The translations under genes and the position numbers were made by a program. A stretch of DNA of 64,000 bases, from contig VZSR01001479.1 in assembly GCA_013398615.1 (NCBI GenBank), forward strand, positions 14,560,065 through 14,624,064, written 5' to 3'. The notes under the pieces were generated by a model that was not told where the DNA came from, ran no database searches, and saw only the letters and a program-made list of their open reading frames with translations. The number at the start of each line of letters is the position of its first letter. Positions within the stretch are counted from its first letter, which is position 1. The stretch is from Brachypodius melanocephalos. Its lineage: Eukaryota; Chordata; Aves; Passeriformes; Pycnonotidae. Below are positions 60,388 to 64,000 of this stretch, one piece after another.

Positions 60388-63300
60388 GAGTTATAATTAG
60401 TTTTCCTGAGAAGCAGCAGCTTTAATGCTTGGGTAGTTTTCTGAGAAGCTGGGACTGAAAGAAGCTTTTGGGAAATGACAATTATATGTCCATGACTTTT
60501 ATTTGGCATGCTTTATTTTAGTCTTTGGCTAGGCTGAAAGCTCTTGTTGACTGGCAGAAGATGCATTGAATCAGTGAAATTAGGCAATTTGGGTGTCATT
60601 CCCCCCTACCCCCACAATGATACAAAGAACTTATATATTGACTGACAGTAAAATGCAAATTTTTTTGCTGAATTTATACAAATTACTGGTGCAAAAAAGA
60701 GAATACTCCTATTCTCCAGATCATTGATTGAATTCACATTAATTTTTGCTGAACTTTTGTAGAAGTTTCTATACTACAAACAGGAAATTCTGTAATGTTT
60801 GTATCAAGGTTATTCTAACAAGATGTGTCTAATCAGTGTATCTTTGCAAGCAGAAAAAAATACTGTTGGCTTGGAAATGACCCTGAATTCTTCTTTTATA
60901 TTACTCTTTCTGTTGTCAGCCCAAGATGGCTCATGTCTGTCTTGAGGATCTTGTGTTACCCCATAAAATCCACTCCAGGGCTATCTACGTGGATAGTAAG
61001 GATTCTGCAGTGGGTTTGAACAGTAGTAAAAGAAAACACCTATGGAAATTTGTTAGAGATCATATAAGCTGTTATCTTTTGAAGCTTGATATTTGCAGTT
61101 AGTTGCCTTTGTGTTGTGTCCTGGTTTTGTGGCATCATTAGGAAAAAATGAAAGAGAACAATTTTCACAGTTTGTGGGGATGCGCTGAGGTGAGGGCTCC
61201 CAGCACCACAAGAAAACCTATGGATTTACCTTTAGTTTTTTGGGGGTTTTTTTGCACAACAAAACTAAGGAAGAAGTTTTGAGAGCATCTAAGAGGTCTT
61301 GTATGCTCTGCCTGAGTGGAAAGTTTCATTATACTGAAATGATTAAGAGAAGCATTTTATTTCCAAGAGAGAATGGGAACACATCTCCCTCCATCTTCTC
61401 ACAGTGCAAGGAGCAGCACTGACTCCTGCCATGCTGATTAAGGTAGCTTCTCTCCCTCCCATGGGACAGGCTGCTTGCTTGCCCACCGTGCTCCTTGCAG
61501 GAGATACAATGGGGATAATGTGAGGTGTTGCTTTGGCCACTGTGGGACCTCTAGGGAAAGTCAAGTACTGCCCCCCATTCTGCTCCCCTCACTTATGTCT
61601 CTGCCTGACCCTGGCTGCTGAGGAGCAGCAGAGGGCCCCTGTGGGCCAACATATTACTTGAATTAACAGGGAGAGGAATCAGTACTTCTTGAAAGTTGTT
61701 TCACTTCTCCAGTTAAGCTCAGCTTCAAGCCAGGGCAAGGAAGGCCAGGGTGTCCATCACTTCTGGGAGACAGCAACTGTTTCTCTCCAAGAAAGCCCAT
61801 AGCAGCTAGAAATGAAAAAGAGCACTGGTAGGTCCCTTGGTCAACCTCTGCCTCTTGCTATTCTTTTTTTTCTTTTTTCTTTTTATTTTTTAGGTATGTT
61901 TGGGAATGATGTGTCTATGCTAGATTTACCTGTCTCTTGTGGAGGGTTTCCAATCTCTTATTTTAAATGAAGTAGTATTCCCAGATGAAAAGGCTAATTT
62001 ACTGGCAAAGTCAATGATATCATTTGTTTATATAGATTCGGTGCTACTAAAAATTGGGGGTGGGGAGAGAGAAAATTCCTTCACCATCTTGTACTTTTTA
62101 CTTGTCAAGTTGTTGTACACACTGTCAGTGAAGCTGTGCTCTGGAATGGGCAGGGATGATGTGGCCCCAACAGGCTGTTGGTAGGGAAGAGGAATCAGGG
62201 TGTCTGCCACTCTGGCTTGGAAGGAGTGTGCTACACAGTTCTCATTTTCTGCACGCATGATTAAGATTAAAGGAAAAAAATAATCTTGGTTCTAGCAGTG
62301 GGAGCCACACAGATGTGAACTGAATGCAACACTGATTTTTATTTTTGCCTGTATGTCACCACTTCCTGTGACCTGAAGGACAGATTTGTCTCAGAGCTTT
62401 CTACATCACAGGCAAAGACATTAATTACCCTTTTCAGAAATAATGGAGGAAAAGTACCATATTCAGTGTTTCATTATATACTTTGTGTTTTACTTTAGGT
62501 GAGTCTAACAGCCTCCCAAAATCCCGGATCTGTTGGAGATTTTATCCATTCCTTCCTCCAAAGTTGAGGATCCCAAGCATTTTCCCAAACTGATTGATGC
62601 AATCTCACATAAATCCAGGTAAGGCACAGGCACAGACCATGAGGAAAGCACACGTGACCACACGTGCATATATCTATATATATACCTTGTTTGATCATGA
62701 GATCCATAGGTGCCAACTTCCTCCCCAGTCAGGGGACTCCATACATGCATGTGCATAGCCAGAAACATTTCTATTGTGTGATTAAACACACATCAGCTCT
62801 CTCTATGTTTCCTGAGGATGGATTCTCCTAGGGCCCCAAAAGCCCTGCCAGCTGAATGGGTGCCTTGGGGGTTCATCACTGCTCCATGGCACTGCAGAGG
62901 GTATTTCCATTAGCTGTCCATACCTCAATAGCCCACAGCCTCTCCTTATGTGTGTGGGCTCCTGCTCTATTCACATTCCCTCCATTTTCATCCTCAGACA
63001 CCGTGCAGGTATCAACAGGCATCAGCCTGGTGCTAATTGCCTCCTTCAGAGACCTCGCAGCTGCTCCACACGGCACTGGCTGTGTTGCAGCTCTCCACCA
63101 GCAGAGGTAGAAAGTCTTAGCCTGAAAAGCCAGGCACTTCACATGGTGCCTTAACAAGAGGTTACCAGGATGAATAGGCTAGAGTTGCACTTGCAAGGAG
63201 CTGAGCTCAAATTTTGGTTGCAGAGGGAATTATGTCTAAAGATCTCTTAAACCCTTGGGAAACTTTCCAGTTTCTGGGGTTATCATTGCTTAATCATACC

Positions 63301-64000
63301 CTCGACCCAGTGCAGGGTTCTCTCTCAAGATGGGGCTTGTTCAGGGACTTCTGTGGATTTTTGTTTGCATGCTTGCTTTTTAAGTGCTCTTGCTCTTTCG
63401 CAATTTAATTTGAGGTTGTTTGTTAAGGTATTTGCTTTCAGAAGGCTGCAGGGTGGGGTTTTTTTGTGTAGAAAAAGTAAAACATCTTTCCTCCTGGCTG
63501 AAAGGTACATGACATCAGAAAATGTAACTGGGAGAGGGAGCAAGATGAACAGAAGAGAATGAGGAGCATGTTGGTCTAAGACACAGCTGACATATGACAT
63601 TCAGACATTCTTTGAACTTTGCTTATTACATGAGTATTACATTTTATCTAATGGAACAAGGGATGGAAGTATCTGGTGGTGTAGGCCAGAGCTGGTATAG
63701 CCATCTTTTTGCCTGTTTTTGGATATCTCCCATGCTCAGAGGTATAGTTATGCTTTTGAAAGAGGAGTTCATCCAGAAATGTAAGGTATGACAAATGCAG
63801 CAGCCCTTGTCTGCACCTTGACATTTAAGTTCTGGACTCAACAGTTCTCCATTTATGGTACAACAGGAACATATTTCGTTCTGCTCTAGTAGCAGCACTC
63901 AATTGAATGTTACTGGCTTGTTGGGAAATTAGATGATTTGTCTAAAGCTCTAGGCAAGGGACACATTTTTAAAGTAAGAGTAGAGTGTTCAAGTGATGCC

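Larger units (their letters stand above)
51301..64000. other. Non-coding stretch with weak candidate exons
   Basis: This is mostly unique sequence. It holds a poly-T tract near 52958-52979, a perfect hairpin at 53691-53713, a candidate minus-strand exon at 55935-56149, an open plus-strand segment at 59936-60115 and a C-then-T homopolymer at 60369-60387. No known gene or RNA gene is recognised. Confidence 0.5.

Noticed and set aside
1..64000. CRISPR arrays, operons, tRNA or rRNA genes
   Set aside because: No regularly spaced repeats, no tRNA-type T-loop motif with a matching cloverleaf and no rRNA core sequence was seen. The DNA is clearly vertebrate-like.

Overview
The window looks like avian nuclear DNA, and bird is the best reading. 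The evidence is several copies and fragments of CR1, the dominant LINE of birds. One has the typical avian CR1 3' end (25215-25428). Another preserves a readable stretch of CR1 ORF2 protein (about 23195-23357). Other interspersed repeats are sparse, base composition is moderately AT-rich and CpG-poor, and nothing resembles prokaryotic gene packing. One LTR-like segment resembles LTRs I remember from songbirds, but I would not name a species.

No complete protein-coding gene, tRNA, rRNA or known small RNA could be recognised. Most open frames are what chance gives in vertebrate non-coding DNA. The window is probably intergenic, or lies within long introns.

Layout. 1-7124: unique sequence with one probable ancient MIR-type relic and simple repeats. 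7125-7321: a very CpG-dense block that ends abruptly at a run of exactly 100 N (7322-7421), so it is the visible edge of a CpG island and possible promoter. 7438-7884: a 3' CR1 fragment. 7885-23194: mostly unique sequence with one short CR1 tail (10598-10670) and three minus-strand segments that could be exons with mutually compatible phase. 23195-25428: a transposon cluster. A CR1 ORF2 relic is interrupted by about 1.06 kb containing an endogenous-retrovirus-type LTR; the CR1 then resumes, is followed by an opposite-strand CR1 reverse transcriptase fragment, and then by a separate CR1 3' end. 25429-64000: long unique sequence with older amniote repeats (39235-39330, 41688-41825, about 51200-51300), short tandem repeats, and a few isolated segments with splice signals.

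I found no convincing new biological system. The observations most worth following up are the CpG island cut by the gap, the nested CR1/LTR structure with its inverted CR1 piece, and the small set of phase-compatible candidate exons on the minus strand. All exon proposals rest on splice-like signals and open frame only, with no homology, and carry low confidence.
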